Part shown: piece by piece, positions 52,529-63,422 of the stretch
Numbering within the stretch: the stretch's first letter is position 1
Layout: each line of letters starts with the position of its first letter
Assembly (NCBI RefSeq): GCF_019801145.1
Contig: NZ_JAHVJQ010000002.1
Location: 248,001-312,000, forward strand
Reading direction: 5' to 3'
Length of the DNA stretch: 64,000 nt
Source of the DNA: Leisingera aquaemixtae
Lineage (GTDB): Bacteria > Pseudomonadota > Alphaproteobacteria > Rhodobacterales > Rhodobacteraceae
Translations under genes and position numbers: made by a program
Notes under the pieces: generated by a model
Told to the model about the DNA's origin: nothing
Databases searched by the model: none
Seen by the model: the letters and a program-made list of their open reading frames with translations, nothing else

Positions 52529-52740
52529 CATTTGGCTCCTGAACTTAGCTGCAAGTATGCTCTAGCGCCGCAAGAGGCGCCGAACAAGGCGCAAATGGCC
52601 GCTGCTGCGGCCCAAGCGGCCTGCCTGCATCAGTTTTTCTGCCGGAGCGCCACTCCCTCTGCTATCCCGCCCCGGCGATCCTGAAAAAATCCGTTTGACG
52701 CCCCCCGGGAAGCTGCTTATACGCCGGTCCCACGACACCT

Positions 52741-52827
52741 GCCCAGGTGGCGGAATTGGTAGACGCGCTAGCTTCAGGTGCTAGTGTCCGTATGGACGTG
52801 GAGGTTCGAGTCCTCTCCTGGGCACCA
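52741..52827 (+). tRNA. tRNA-Leu (anticodon CAG)
   Basis: An 87-base tRNA with CCA encoded. The acceptor arms GCCCAGG (52741-52747) and CCTGGGC (52817-52823) pair perfectly. The anticodon arm is CTAGC-TTCAGGT-GCTAG with anticodon CAG, reading CUG, the main Leu codon of GC-rich genomes. A long variable arm (TGTCCGTATGGACG) marks class II tRNA, and GGTTCGAGTCC is the T-arm. Confidence 0.98.
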
Positions 52828-52909
52828 TTCCCCGAACATCATGAACATCAAAGTCACGGAGTTTTCCGCGGCTGGCGGAAGCGTGCTGCGCCAACCGTCC
52901 GAAATGAAA

Positions 52910-52932
52910 AACGGCAGGCCGTGCCTGCCGTT
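52910..52932 (-). terminator. intrinsic terminator of the hemD-mic60-hemY operon
   Basis: AACGGCAGGC (52910-52919) and GCCTGCCGTT (52923-52932) form a perfect 10-bp stem with a CGT loop. A T-run follows on the minus strand, 34 bases past the hemY stop. Confidence 0.9.
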
Positions 52933-52965
52933 CATCACGGGTCTTCATTTGACCGGAAACCGGTG

Positions 52966-54441
52966 TCAGCTCACCGCTGTGACCGTGTCCTGTGTCTTGC
53001 CCCCTGCATCCTCGGCGGCCTCGACAATTTCCGCGTCCTCGACCGGCTCTGCGGACTTGTCCTCCAGCGCACCAGTGATCAGCGGCAGCATATGGGCGGC
53101 CGCCATGCTGGCAACCTCCGGCGTTTCGGGGCGTTTCCAGGACAGGGTGTCAAAGCTGGAGCAATGCTCGCAGACCGGCGCCCATTCCGCATGGATGTGG
53201 TTGCAGCTGTCACAGACCCACTGAGGCCCGCGCGGGGCGGTCAGCGCCTTGGCCAGCCAGCCCTGCACCACTTTGTCGCCGGCGCCTTCGCCGCGCTCGA
53301 TTGCAGCCATCAGCGTCAGCGCGCGGGCATCCGGCGCCCGCTTCGCCAGATCATGCAGCCAGCGGCGGGCTTCGGGGAAGTCTTCGGCCACGATGTTCAG
53401 CTCCGCCATAACAAGGCGGGTCTCGTCGTTGAGCGGTTTGATACGCGCCAGCTGATCAAACCGCTGGACACGCTCGGCGGCGGTTTCTTCCGGTTCGATT
53501 TCCGCAAAGGCATGGGCCAGGTCCGGATGCGGCTGGCTTTCCCAGGTCTTTTTCAGCAGCCGGACGGCCGGGCGCTTCTTGCCCTTGGCAATATAGGCGC
53601 GGGCTGCCATGGCGGCAGCAGGGACCAGGTCCGGCGACAGGCGGTTCGCTTCGATCGCCTGCTCCTGCTGCTCGACCGTCGCACCCTCGTCCAGAATGCC
53701 CTTGGAGGCCGACAGCGCCAGCACCGCATCGCGGCGTTTGAACACATCGCGCGGCAGGGTGCCGGTCTTGAGCTTGGTCGACAGCGTTTTGCGCGCGCCG
53801 GCCCAATCTTCGGCCTGCGCCTGCAGACGCAGCAGCGTGTCCTGAACCTCCTCATGCTTGGGCCGCAGCGCCAGCGCCTTCTCAGCCAGCTGGCGGGCAG
53901 TCTCTGTGTCGCCTTCCGAAAGCTTCTGCTTCATGATCCCGCGCACCCCGACAAAACGGGTCGGCTGGTTCGCCAACAGACGTTTATAGGCCTCCGCCGC
54001 CTTGTGGGTGTCGCCGCTCATCTCAGCTGCCTGGGCCACCAGCAGATCGGTCAGCTCCGGCTTCTGCAGGTATTTCTCAGCCCGCGCTGCCTTGGCCAGC
54101 GCCAGGCGCCCCTCGCCCGAAGCCAGCGCCATCAGCCCGTCGGCCAGCGCCTTGTAGCCCTTGCGCTCGCGGCCCTTGTCCCAATAACGCGACAGGGCGG
54201 TTTCGTCGCCATTCAGGAAATGCAGCGTCGCAACCAGCAGCGACAGCAGTTTCAGGAACAGCCAGACGCCCACAACCAGCACACCCAGCGCGATAACGGA
54301 TTGCAGCGCGCTTAGCGTGTATTCGGTGCCGGCGACGGTGATCTGCATCCCGCCGGAGGTTTCCATCAGCAAGCGGCCCCCAAAGGCCAGAAGCGCGACA
54401 ATTGCGACAAATACGAGGATCTTCAACAACGACCAGAGCAT
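52966..54441 (-). CDS. hemY: HemY N-terminal domain membrane protein
   Basis: A 491-residue protein. Two N-terminal transmembrane helices (about residues 1-25 and 45-68) are followed by a large TPR-like helical region (KAARAEKYL..., KAAEAYKRLLANQP, AEKALALRPKHEEVQDTLLRLQ). The C-terminal part has CDSCNHIHAEWAPVCEHCSSFDTLSW (about 420-445), two CxxC pairs suggesting zinc binding. HemY-type proteins accompany hemC/hemD in many proteobacteria; the exact function is not settled, and this is not the Bacillus protoporphyrinogen oxidase called HemY. It starts 10 bases after the mic60 stop. Confidence 0.9.
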   Translation of the reverse strand: MLWSLLKILVFVAIVALLAFGGRLLMETSGGMQITVAGTEYTLSALQSVIALGVLVVGVWLFLKLLSLLVATLHFLNGDETALSRYWDKGRERKGYKALADGLMALASGEGRLALAKAARAEKYLQKPELTDLLVAQAAEMSGDTHKAAEAYKRLLANQPTRFVGVRGIMKQKLSEGDTETARQLAEKALALRPKHEEVQDTLLRLQAQAEDWAGARKTLSTKLKTGTLPRDVFKRRDAVLALSASKGILDEGATVEQQEQAIEANRLSPDLVPAAAMAARAYIAKGKKRPAVRLLKKTWESQPHPDLAHAFAEIEPEETAAERVQRFDQLARIKPLNDETRLVMAELNIVAEDFPEARRWLHDLAKRAPDARALTLMAAIERGEGAGDKVVQGWLAKALTAPRGPQWVCDSCNHIHAEWAPVCEHCSSFDTLSWKRPETPEVASMAAAHMLPLITGALEDKSAEPVEDAEIVEAAEDAGGKTQDTVTAVS

Positions 54442-54451
54442 GGCGGCTTCC

Positions 54452-55813
<1,362 letters not shown>

Positions 55814-55865
55814 GCCGGCCTCCCCCCTCGATTCCTGAAATACATTCGTGCGAACACGCTGGACC

Positions 55866-56591
55866 CTACTCTGCGCGCCCCTTGCCCTCAAGCCGGGACA
55901 GCTGCGCTGCGGCATCAAGGACAGCCGCTGCCATGGCCGGTGCATCCGGCGCCTTACTTACGCGCAACGCCTTGCAATTCAAGCCTTTCAGCGGTTCAGC
56001 AACGGCCTGGCTAAGCGCAATCAGATGCAAATGCGAGGCATCCCCGCACAGATTGGCAAAATGGCGCGCAGTCCTGGGTGAAAAAAGCGGCACGATCACA
56101 TCAGTTTGCGCAGCAAGCGCGGCCTGCGCCTCAGCTGTCAGCGGCAGAAGCACCTGATCATACACGATTTGCTCGCCGCAGGGGAGGCCTGCCTCCGTCA
56201 GCCGCCGGGCAATGCTTCCACGGGTATGGGCACCGCGCAGATGCAGAAGCGGCGCGGCCGGGCGTTGCTGCAGCAGGGCTGCTGTCAGCTCCTCGGCGCA
56301 TTGCCCCAAGGCCTCCGCCTGCCAGCCCAGTTCCGCGGCAGCCTGCGCGGTGCGTTCCCCGACGCAATAGGCAGGCAGCCGCGCTGTGGTTTCACGTGAA
56401 GCGGCTTCGGCACCGCTGGCCGAGGTGAAAATCACACCTTTCACACCCTGCAACGCGACCGGTGCCCGCGCTGGCCGGATCTCCATCAGCGGCGCATAGA
56501 TCACCCGCAGCCCGGCCCGCCCCCCGGCAGGCAGGCCGTCCACAAAACTCTCTGCCGCTGCCAGCGGGCGTGTCATCAGCAAAGGCACCAT
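55866..56591 (-). CDS. hemD: uroporphyrinogen-III synthase
   Basis: A 241-residue enzyme that cyclises hydroxymethylbilane with ring-D inversion. The start at 56591 gives MVPLLMTRPLAAAESFVDGL. Typical weak HemD landmarks are GVIFTSASGAEAASRE (about residues 56-71), LHLRGAHTRGSIARRLTEAGL (about 123-143) and VPLFSPRTARHFANL (about 178-192). It is first of hemD-mic60-hemY. hemC is expected elsewhere. It is divergent from tsaD. Confidence 0.9.
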   Translation of the reverse strand: MVPLLMTRPLAAAESFVDGLPAGGRAGLRVIYAPLMEIRPARAPVALQGVKGVIFTSASGAEAASRETTARLPAYCVGERTAQAAAELGWQAEALGQCAEELTAALLQQRPAAPLLHLRGAHTRGSIARRLTEAGLPCGEQIVYDQVLLPLTAEAQAALAAQTDVIVPLFSPRTARHFANLCGDASHLHLIALSQAVAEPLKGLNCKALRVSKAPDAPAMAAAVLDAAAQLSRLEGKGRAE

Positions 56592-56665
56592 CGCACGGCT
56601 CCCGGGATTGTTTGCAACCCGCTTCGGTGGTAGCCCCGGCGGCAGTTTGATGCAACGGTAAGGCC

Positions 56666-57763
56666 ATGACAAAGACCCTGACAATTCTGGGGCTGGAGAG
56701 CAGCTGTGACGACACCGCTGCCGCCGTGGTGCGGCAGACTGAAGGCGCGCGGCCCGAGGTTCTGTCCTCGGTTGTCTTCGGCCAGACTGAGCTGCACAGC
56801 GCCTTTGGCGGCGTGGTGCCGGAGATTGCCGCCCGCGCCCACGCCGAGAAGCTGGACATCTGCGTCCGCGATGCGCTGTTGGAGGCCGGGCTGAGCCTGA
56901 AGGACATGGATGCGGTGGCCGTCACGGCCGGCCCGGGGCTGATCGGCGGGGTTATGTCAGGGGTGATGTGCGCCAAGGGGATTGCCGCTGCAACCGGCCT
57001 GCCGCTCGTCGGGGTGAACCACCTAGCAGGCCACGCGCTGACACCGCGGCTGACGGATGGGATCGCCTATCCCTACCTGATGCTACTGGTCTCTGGCGGC
57101 CACTGCCAGTACCTGCTGGTGCGCGGGCCGGAGGATTTCACCCGTTTGGGCGGAACTATTGACGACGCGCCGGGCGAGGCCTTTGACAAGACCGCCCGGC
57201 TGCTGGGGCTGCCGCAGCCGGGCGGGCCGTCAGTGCAGGCTGAAGCGGAACAGGGTGATCCCAAGCGCTTCCGCTTTCCCCGTCCCTTGCTGGACCGGCC
57301 GGACTGCAACCTGTCATTCTCGGGGCTGAAGACCGCGCTGATGCGGATGCGCGATCAGATCGTGACGGAAAAAGGCGGCCTCACCCGCCAGGACCGTGCC
57401 GACTTATGTGCAGGGTTTCAGGCTGCTGTGGTTGATACCTTGGCGGAAAAAACCCGCCGCGCCATCCGCCTGTACCTTCAAGAAGAACCGGCACAGCCAA
57501 CGGTCGCTGTTGCCGGAGGTGTGGCAGCAAACACTGCCATTCGCACCGCGTTAGAGACTGTCTGCACCGAGGCCGGCGCCGCCTTTACCGCGCCGCCGCT
57601 GCGGTTGTGCACCGACAATGCCGCAATGATCGCCTATGCCGGGCTGGAGCGGTTCAAGACGGGTGCGCGCGACGGGCTGGACCTGACCGCCCGACCGCGC
57701 TGGCCGCTGGATCAAAGCAGCCCGGCGCTGATCGGGTCAGGCCGCAAGGGAGCCAAAGCATGA
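56666..57763 (+). CDS. tsaD: tRNA N6-adenosine threonylcarbamoyltransferase
   Basis: A 365-residue enzyme that transfers threonylcarbamoyl to A37 of ANN-decoding tRNAs, with TsaB, TsaE and TsaC. The start follows GGTAAGGCC. Fe-binding His residues lie in VNHLAGHAL (about 110-118). [15 protein letters not shown] is the ATP-loop start, ARAHAEKLD the Kae1 motif, [10 protein letters not shown] and [21 protein letters not shown] the following loops, and [11 protein letters not shown] lies near 280. Its stop overlaps the gpsA ATG. Confidence 0.97.
   Translation: MTKTLTILGLESSCDDTAAAVVRQTEGARPEVLSSVVFGQTELHSAFGGVVPEIAARAHAEKLDICVRDALLEAGLSLKDMDAVAVTAGPGLIGGVMSGVMCAKGIAAATGLPLVGVNHLAGHALTPRLTDGIAYPYLMLLVSGGHCQYLLVRGPEDFTRLGGTIDDAPGEAFDKTARLLGLPQPGGPSVQAEAEQGDPKRFRFPRPLLDRPDCNLSFSGLKTALMRMRDQIVTEKGGLTRQDRADLCAGFQAAVVDTLAEKTRRAIRLYLQEEPAQPTVAVAGGVAANTAIRTALETVCTEAGAAFTAPPLRLCTDNAAMIAYAGLERFKTGARDGLDLTARPRWPLDQSSPALIGSGRKGAKA
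57551..57560 (+). repeat. dispersed motif TTAGRGNCTG, sense copy in tsaD
   Basis: TTA GAG ACT G in frame at codons 296-299 (ALETVC). Confidence 0.6.
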
Positions 57764-58722
57764 GCATTTCGGTACTGGGATCGGGCGCCTTTGGCACCGC
57801 CTTGGCGATTTCGCTGGCCGGCAACGGGCCGGTGACCCTGTGGGCCCGCAACCCGGTTAAGGCCCAGGCGATGCAGGACAGCCGCCGTAACGGGACCCGC
57901 CTGCCTGGTGTGGAGCTGCCAGGGAACCTTGCCATCACTGCGGATATCGCGGACGCCTGCCAATCCGAAGTTCTGCTTCTGGCGGTGCCGATGCAAACGC
58001 TCCGCGGTGTGCTGGAGCAGTACAGCGGACACCTCGCAGGAAAATCGCTCGTTGCATGCTGCAAGGGGATTGAGCTGGAGACCGGGCTAGGCCCGGTTGC
58101 CGTCATCCGTGAAGTTCTGCCGGATGCGCAGGCCGCACTGCTGACCGGGCCGAGCTTCGCTGCTGACATTGCCCGCGGACTGCCAACCGCGCTGACGCTG
58201 GCTTGCAGCGATGCGGAGCTGGGCAAGGAACTGCAGGAGCAGCTGACCACGGCCAATCTGCGCCTGTACCGCACGACGGACACCATAGGCGCGGAAATCG
58301 GCGGCGCCCTGAAAAACGTGATGGCAATTGCCTGCGGTGCCGTGATCGGCGCCGGGCTCGGTGACAGCGCCCGTGCTGCGCTGATGACCCGGGGTTATGC
58401 GGAGATGCAGCGGATGGCGCTGGCAAGCGGCGCCAAGGCGGAAACCCTGGCCGGGCTTTCGGGATTTGGCGACCTGGCGCTGACCTGCACCTCGGATCTC
58501 TCCCGCAATTACCGGCTGGGCCTGTCCATCGGCCGGGGCGAGGAATTCGATCCCAGCATCACCGTGGAAGGTGCCGCCACCGCGCGGGCCGTTGCGGAGC
58601 AGGCCCAGCAGAGGGGGCTGGATATGCCGGTCACGCTCACGGTAACCAATTTAGTAGATCAGCGCTTGACGATCAGCGAGGCAGCGGCACATTTGCTTAA
58701 AAGACCATTAAAAGAGGAATAA
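57760..58722 (+). CDS. gpsA: glycerol-3-phosphate dehydrogenase [NAD(P)+]
   Basis: A 320-residue enzyme reducing dihydroxyacetone phosphate to sn-glycerol-3-phosphate for phospholipids. The NAD(P) loop [17 protein letters not shown] is at residues 4-20; WARN is near 29; the catalytic Lys lies in [32 protein letters not shown] (about 185-216), and [20 protein letters not shown] is near 235. The start (ATGA) couples it to tsaD. It is in the tsaD-gpsA-yciI-EVE run common in Rhodobacterales. Confidence 0.97.
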   Translation: MSISVLGSGAFGTALAISLAGNGPVTLWARNPVKAQAMQDSRRNGTRLPGVELPGNLAITADIADACQSEVLLLAVPMQTLRGVLEQYSGHLAGKSLVACCKGIELETGLGPVAVIREVLPDAQAALLTGPSFAADIARGLPTALTLACSDAELGKELQEQLTTANLRLYRTTDTIGAEIGGALKNVMAIACGAVIGAGLGDSARAALMTRGYAEMQRMALASGAKAETLAGLSGFGDLALTCTSDLSRNYRLGLSIGRGEEFDPSITVEGAATARAVAEQAQQRGLDMPVTLTVTNLVDQRLTISEAAAHLLKRPLKEE

Positions 58723-58723
58723 A

Positions 58724-58995
58724 ATGCTCATCGCATTGATCGCCCGCGACAAACCCGGCCATTTGCAGACCCGGCTGGACAACCGTGACGCCCATCTGGC
58801 CTATATCAACGACACCGGCGCCGTGGCGCAGGCAGGCCCGCTGCTGGATCAGGATGGCAATATGGCCGGTTCCCTGGTTATCCTGGACGTCGAGGACATG
58901 GCAGCAGGCGAGGCATGGGCGGCAAACGATCCCTACAACAAGGCCGGCCTTTTTGAAGCTGTCGAACTGATCACCTGGAAAAAGGTCATTGGCTG

Positions 58996-58996
<1 letters not shown>
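58724..58996 (+). CDS. YciI-family protein
   Basis: A 90-residue ferredoxin-like alpha/beta protein. The His-Asp pair expected for the family is in NRDAHLAYINDTGAVAQAGPLLDQDG (about residues 23-48) and WAANDPYNKAGLFEAVEL (about 65-82). YciI proteins are possible hydrolases/dehydrochlorinases with unknown substrate. It begins one base after the gpsA stop, and its TGA overlaps the following ATG. Confidence 0.92.
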
Positions 58997-59418
<422 letters not shown>

Positions 59419-59464
59419 TCTGCCACTCTGCTCTCAAGTGGCTGAAACCATTGAGGAGAGCATC

Positions 59465-59860
59465 GTGGAATTCCTGAGTGTGATTGTTGCGGCAGCGGCG
59501 GCGTTTGTGCTGGGTGCCGTCTACTACGGCGCGTTGGCCAAACCATGGGTCGAGGCTTCCGGCGTCGAGTGTGACGAAACCGGCAAGCCGGAGGGCGGGC
59601 AAAGCCCCATGATCTTTGCCATGGCATTTGTCCTTCAGCTGATCGTGGCCGGAATGATGCGCCATGTATTCAGCCTGTCAGGCATCGAAACCCTGGGCGC
59701 AGGGCTGGTCGGCGGCGCCGGCATCGGCCTGTTTTTCATCAGCCCCTGGATTGCGCTGAACAACATGTACGGGATGCGGCCGGTCAAGCTGACGCTGATT
59801 GATGGCGGCTATGCGACGCTGGCCTGCGCTGCGGCCGGTCTGGTGCTGACACTCTTCTGA
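59465..59860 (+). CDS. DUF1761 membrane protein
   Basis: A 131-residue membrane protein. The start is a GTG at 59465 with GAGGAG well spaced; a GTG nine codons upstream has no such site. Four hydrophobic segments; VEFLSVIVAAAAAFVLGAVYYGALAKPWVE and MYGMRPVKLTLIDGGYATL are DUF1761-like. The function is unknown. It lies 46 bases after the EVE gene on the same strand. Confidence 0.85.
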   Translation: MEFLSVIVAAAAAFVLGAVYYGALAKPWVEASGVECDETGKPEGGQSPMIFAMAFVLQLIVAGMMRHVFSLSGIETLGAGLVGGAGIGLFFISPWIALNNMYGMRPVKLTLIDGGYATLACAAAGLVLTLF

Positions 59861-59881
59861 CTTCAAAGAGGCACTGAATTG

Positions 59882-59920
59882 AAAAAGGGAAGGACCTGAG
59901 GACAATCAGGACCTTCCCTT
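59882..59920 (+). terminator. hairpin after the DUF1761 gene
   Basis: GGGAAGGACCTGA (59887-59899) pairs with TCAGGACCTTCCC (59906-59918) with a single A-A mismatch. It is flanked by an A-run and TT, 26 bases past the stop. Confidence 0.7.
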
Positions 59921-60393
59921 CCACCCCGCGTGCTCCACTATCCACCACACGCGTTTGAAAATCTGGTTCCTGGCCGTCCTGGCCGGTTACTTGTGTATAT
60001 CTTCCGTCCGGCCGATTCCGCAAAGCAATAACCCTGACAATGCGAGTTAAATGGGAGGTACCCGCGAATGACCGCTCAGAATTTCAACCCGAAGCGGTAG
60101 CGAGGCGGAGATGTCTTTTAGTACCTGAAAGGGGCGTCCCGGTGTGAGAAGCTCCGGCGCGGAATACTCGCAGATAGCCGTTGGGAATAACTTGGTTTTT
60201 CACTGGCATCCGGGCCAGTTGCGCTCAGGAAGTAGCGGCCCGTACGCCCAGTGCATGATTGGGTATTAATCGCCAGCGGCAGGCAGCGACGGTGAATTGG
60301 TGGTTTCTGCTGTATCACTCATGCCGCACTGCTGCCTTTTCGGGAAACGGTCCTACATGGAAGACCGGAAACAGCGAAAATCAGGAGGGTTTC
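59921..60393 (+). other. 473-base region without a supported gene
   Basis: No open frame with coding character is seen. Base composition looks less GC-rich than the neighbours. A 10-codon frame at 60068-60100 (MTAQNFNPKR) has GGGAGGT 10 bases upstream and could be a leader peptide or chance. The DUF4242 promoter must lie in the 3' part; no convincing -35/-10 pair is evident. Confidence 0.4.
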
Positions 60394-60666
60394 ATGCAGA
60401 AGTTTCTCATTGAACGGGAGATTCCGAAGGTCGGCAGCATGAGCGGCGAAGAACTGGGCGGCGCAGCACGCACGTCCAACGAGGCATTGGCCAAGCTCGC
60501 GCCCCGGGTGCAATGGCAGCATTCCTATGTCGCCGGCGACAAGACCTTCTGCATTTACCTGGCCGATTCCGAAGAGGCGATACACGAGCACGCGAAGCTG
60601 AGCGGCTTCCCGGCCAACAAGATAACCAGGATCGAGACCGTGATTGACCCGTCCACCGGCAATTGA
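60394..60666 (+). CDS. DUF4242 domain protein
   Basis: A 90-residue protein. The start follows CAGGAGGG. MQKFLIEREIPKVGSMSGEEL and QHSYVAGDKTFCIYLADSEEAIHEHAKLSGFPANKITRIE are the nickel-responsive/ferredoxin-like DUF4242 pattern: a strand, EREIPG-like turn, WxxSYV, CxYxAP-like, and a histidine pair (IHEHAKLSGFP). The function is unknown. It is monocistronic and stands alone between the DUF1761 and ahcY genes. Confidence 0.88.
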   Translation: MQKFLIEREIPKVGSMSGEELGGAARTSNEALAKLAPRVQWQHSYVAGDKTFCIYLADSEEAIHEHAKLSGFPANKITRIETVIDPSTGN

Positions 60667-60679
60667 CGGTATCGGGCAC

Positions 60680-60713
60680 AAAAAAGGCGCCGCTGGATTG
60701 CTCCTACGGCGCC
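60680..60713 (-). terminator. intrinsic terminator of ahcY
   Basis: GGCGCCG (60686-60692) and CGGCGCC (60707-60713) form a 7-bp stem. A T6 run follows on the minus strand, 23 bases past the ahcY stop. Confidence 0.88.
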
Positions 60714-60735
60714 GATGTTTTCGAGGGGTATCCGC

Positions 60736-62124
60736 TTAGTAGCGGTAGTGCTCCGGCTTGAACGGGCCTTCGGGCTTGACGCCGATATAGGCGGCCTGCT
60801 CTGCGCTCAGCTGGGTCAGCTTGACGCCGATGCGGCCCAGATGCAGGCGGGCGACTTTCTCGTCCAGGTGCTTGGGCAGGATGTAGACGTCGTTTTCGTA
60901 ATGGTCGCCGCGGGTCCACAGCTCGATCTGGGCCAGCACCTGGTTGGTGAAGGACGCCGACATCACGAAAGAAGGGTGGCCGGTGGCGTTGCCGAGGTTC
61001 AGCAGGCGGCCTTCGGACAGCAGAATGATGCGGTTGCCCGAGGGCATCTCGATCATGTCCACCTGGTCCTTGATGTTGGTCCATTTGTGGTTGCGCAGGC
61101 TGGCGACCTGAATCTCGTTGTCGAAGTGGCCGATGTTGCCGACAATCGCCATGTCCTTCATCTCGCGCATGTGCTCGATACGGATCACGTCCTTGTTGCC
61201 GGTGGTGGTGATGAAGATGTCAGCAGTGGCGACTTCATCTTCCAGCAGGGTGACTTCGAAACCATCCATGGCGGCCTGGAGAGCGCAGATCGGGTCAGCT
61301 TCGGTGACTTTCACCCGGGCGCCAGCGCCGCGCAGGGAGGCTGCGGAGCCTTTGCCCACGTCGCCATAACCACAGACCACGGCAACCTTGCCGGCCATCA
61401 TGGTGTCGGTGGCGCGGCGGATGCCGTCGACCAGCGATTCCTTGCAGCCGTATTTGTTGTCGAACTTCGACTTGGTGACCGAGTCATTCACGTTGATCGC
61501 CGGGAACGGCAACTGGCCGTTCTTCTGCAGCTCATACAGGCGGTGGACGCCGGTGGTGGTTTCCTCGGAGACACCCAGGATCGCGTCGCGGGTCTTGGTG
61601 AACCAGCCGGGCGATGCTTCCATGCGCTTCATGATCTGCGCCTTGATGACCGCTTCTTCCTCGGACTGCGGCACCGGGATGATGTCCTCGCCGGCTTCGG
61701 CGCGGGCGCCCAGCAGCACATAGAGGGTGGCGTCGCCGCCATCGTCCAGGATCAGGTTCGCGCCTTCAGGGAACATGAAGGATTTGTCCAGGTAATCCCA
61801 ATGCTCTTCCAGGGTCTGACCCTTGATTGCAAATACGGGAATGCCGGCTTCGGCAATTGCCGCGGCGGCGTGGTCCTGGGTCGAAAAGATGTTGCAGGAG
61901 GCCCAGCGCACATCGGCACCCAGCGCCACCAGCGTTTCGATCAGTACCGCGGTCTGAATAGTCATGTGCAGCGAGCCGACGATGCGCGCGCCTTTCAGCG
62001 GTTTGCTTTCGCCGTATTCCTCGCGCAGCGCCATCAGGCCCGGCATTTCGGTTTCGGCGATGTCCAGTTCCTTGCGGCCAAACCCGGCCAGCGCGATGTC
62101 CTTGACGATATAATCCCCGGCCAT
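60736..62124 (-). CDS. ahcY: adenosylhomocysteinase
   Basis: A 462-residue enzyme that splits S-adenosylhomocysteine to adenosine and homocysteine. The start at 62124 ([10 protein letters not shown]) follows GGAG. Motifs: [15 protein letters not shown] with the substrate His (about 53-67), [14 protein letters not shown] (about 78-91), [23 protein letters not shown] (Lys/Asp of the site, about 187-209), the NAD loop [16 protein letters not shown] (about 222-237) and the C-terminal KPEHYRY. Linkage to regA nearby is as in Rhodobacter, where hvrB-ahcY lies by regA. No SAH riboswitch is evident in its leader. Confidence 0.98.
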   Translation of the reverse strand: MAGDYIVKDIALAGFGRKELDIAETEMPGLMALREEYGESKPLKGARIVGSLHMTIQTAVLIETLVALGADVRWASCNIFSTQDHAAAAIAEAGIPVFAIKGQTLEEHWDYLDKSFMFPEGANLILDDGGDATLYVLLGARAEAGEDIIPVPQSEEEAVIKAQIMKRMEASPGWFTKTRDAILGVSEETTTGVHRLYELQKNGQLPFPAINVNDSVTKSKFDNKYGCKESLVDGIRRATDTMMAGKVAVVCGYGDVGKGSAASLRGAGARVKVTEADPICALQAAMDGFEVTLLEDEVATADIFITTTGNKDVIRIEHMREMKDMAIVGNIGHFDNEIQVASLRNHKWTNIKDQVDMIEMPSGNRIILLSEGRLLNLGNATGHPSFVMSASFTNQVLAQIELWTRGDHYENDVYILPKHLDEKVARLHLGRIGVKLTQLSAEQAAYIGVKPEGPFKPEHYRY

Positions 62125-62179
62125 AGTCTGCTCCATTCCGGTTACGAGTACACTTGCAGCAGGGCCTAGCACTGCAATT

Positions 62180-62192
62180 GTTGATATTCAAC
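62180..62192. promoter_or_regulatory. dyad in the ahcY leader
   Basis: GTTGA-TAT-TCAAC is a perfect 13-base inverted repeat 56 bases before the ahcY start. It has the size of a regulator half-site pair (LysR- or ArsR-type). Binding is not shown. Confidence 0.4.
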
Positions 62193-62275
62193 GAAGATAC
62201 CCGCAGCCGGAGCCGATGGCTCTGGCTTTTCGTCAAATGCCAGGCTGTAGGGGAAAGCCTGTCAGGCTGCCGGCA

Positions 62276-62590
62276 TCAGCTCGGCGTGCCCGGATCCGGC
62301 TGTTTTTCAGTGATATGGAAAAAGGATGAACCGGTTGCGACAACACAGCTGATTCCGTTTGCATGTGTGACCAGAACCGTGAAGGTTCCGGTTTCATCCG
62401 ACGACCAGACCTCGATCACGGTGGCCTCAGGCCTGGATTTCTGCAATCCGCCCGCGGTCAGGCGTTCCGAATATCCGCTTTCCAGCTTCTGCGTCAGAAC
62501 TTCCCGGTCGCCGCAACTGGCTGCAAGAGCGGGCGGCGCCGTCGCTGCCATGCCGAACAACAGTGAAAGACCCAGTAAACGCTTGAACAT
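62276..62590 (-). CDS. small secreted protein of unknown function
   Basis: A 104-residue protein. The start at 62590 follows AAGGAG. A clear signal peptide (MFKRLLGLSLLFGMAATAPPALA) is cleaved before ASCGDREVLTQKLESGYSE. Two cysteines, in SCGDRE and ISCVVATG, could form a disulfide in the periplasm. EVWSSDETGTFTVLVTHANG resembles a conserved Rhodobacterales small secreted family. No function is known. It lies upstream of ahcY on the same strand. Confidence 0.8.
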   Translation of the reverse strand: MFKRLLGLSLLFGMAATAPPALAASCGDREVLTQKLESGYSERLTAGGLQKSRPEATVIEVWSSDETGTFTVLVTHANGISCVVATGSSFFHITEKQPDPGTPS

Positions 62591-62822
62591 GACAAACTCC
62601 TTTCCATTGCGTGCCACGTCAGGAAAAGGGGGTTTGCCGTAATGGGGGCAATGCCCCTTCTATACTTTAAATATTGGTGCGAAATGCGCCTTTTTCAAAC
62701 TCACAGAGCATAAACTGCGCGTTCTCACCCGTGTTCGCGCAAACACTCCAAACACGGCAAGCATTGCCCGGCCCGGCCGCAGCAGGTAGTCAAAAGGTTG
62801 AGTGCAGCGACAGGAATCCCCT

Positions 62823-63419
62823 ATGCCCGCCAAACCCGCCCGTGCCTGGCAGCGCATGTTGTCCGGCCGCCGCCTGGATCTGCTGGATCCGACACCGGTG
62901 GATATCGAGATTGAGGATGTCGCCCACGGGCTGGCCTTTGTGGCGCGCTGGAACGGCCAGACGATGGGGGATTTTGCCTATTCGGTGGCCGAGCATTCGC
63001 TGCTGGTCGAAGATATCTTTGCCCGGATGCAGCCCAAGGCGCCGGTCAAATGGCGGCTGGCCGCCCTGCTCCACGATGCGCCGGAATACGTGATCGGCGA
63101 CATGATCTCGCCGGTCAAGGCGGCTGTGGGACCGGGCTATGGCGATCTGGACCAGCGGCTGACCTCCGCCATCCATCTGCGGTTCGGACTGCCCGCTGCG
63201 CTGCCGAAGACGGTGAAGGCGCAGATCAAGCGGGCGGACAAGGTCAGCGCCTGGATGGAGGCCGTGCAAATCGCCGGGTTTTCAAAGAAGGAAGCCAGCA
63301 AGTTCTTCGGCACCCCGAAACCGGAGATTGTCGAGGGGCTGGATATCGTGCTGCGGCCGCCGTTGGAGACCCGCATGGCGTTCCTGCGCCGCCATGCGGA
63401 ACTGATGTCGCAAATCTGA
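62823..63419 (+). CDS. HD-domain hydrolase (YfbR-like)
   Basis: A 198-residue HD-domain phosphohydrolase. The metal ligands appear in SVAEHSLLVEDI (His, about residue 58), LAALLHDAPEYVIGDM (His-Asp, about 83-98) and KRADKVSAWME (Asp, about 140). YfbR-type relatives are 5'-nucleotidases on deoxynucleotides; here the substrate is inferred. The start at 62823 follows AGGAA. It is convergent with regA; the stops are 3 bases apart. Confidence 0.85.
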   Translation: MPAKPARAWQRMLSGRRLDLLDPTPVDIEIEDVAHGLAFVARWNGQTMGDFAYSVAEHSLLVEDIFARMQPKAPVKWRLAALLHDAPEYVIGDMISPVKAAVGPGYGDLDQRLTSAIHLRFGLPAALPKTVKAQIKRADKVSAWMEAVQIAGFSKKEASKFFGTPKPEIVEGLDIVLRPPLETRMAFLRRHAELMSQI

Positions 63420-63422
63420 GGA

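Noticed and set aside
60715-62169. 484-codon frame antisense to ahcY
   Set aside because: The ahcY frame has every family motif on the opposite strand; the antisense frame has none.
62125-62275. SAH riboswitch ahead of ahcY
   Set aside because: The leader has hairpins, but I cannot match the conserved SAH-riboswitch core; only the 13-base dyad stands out.
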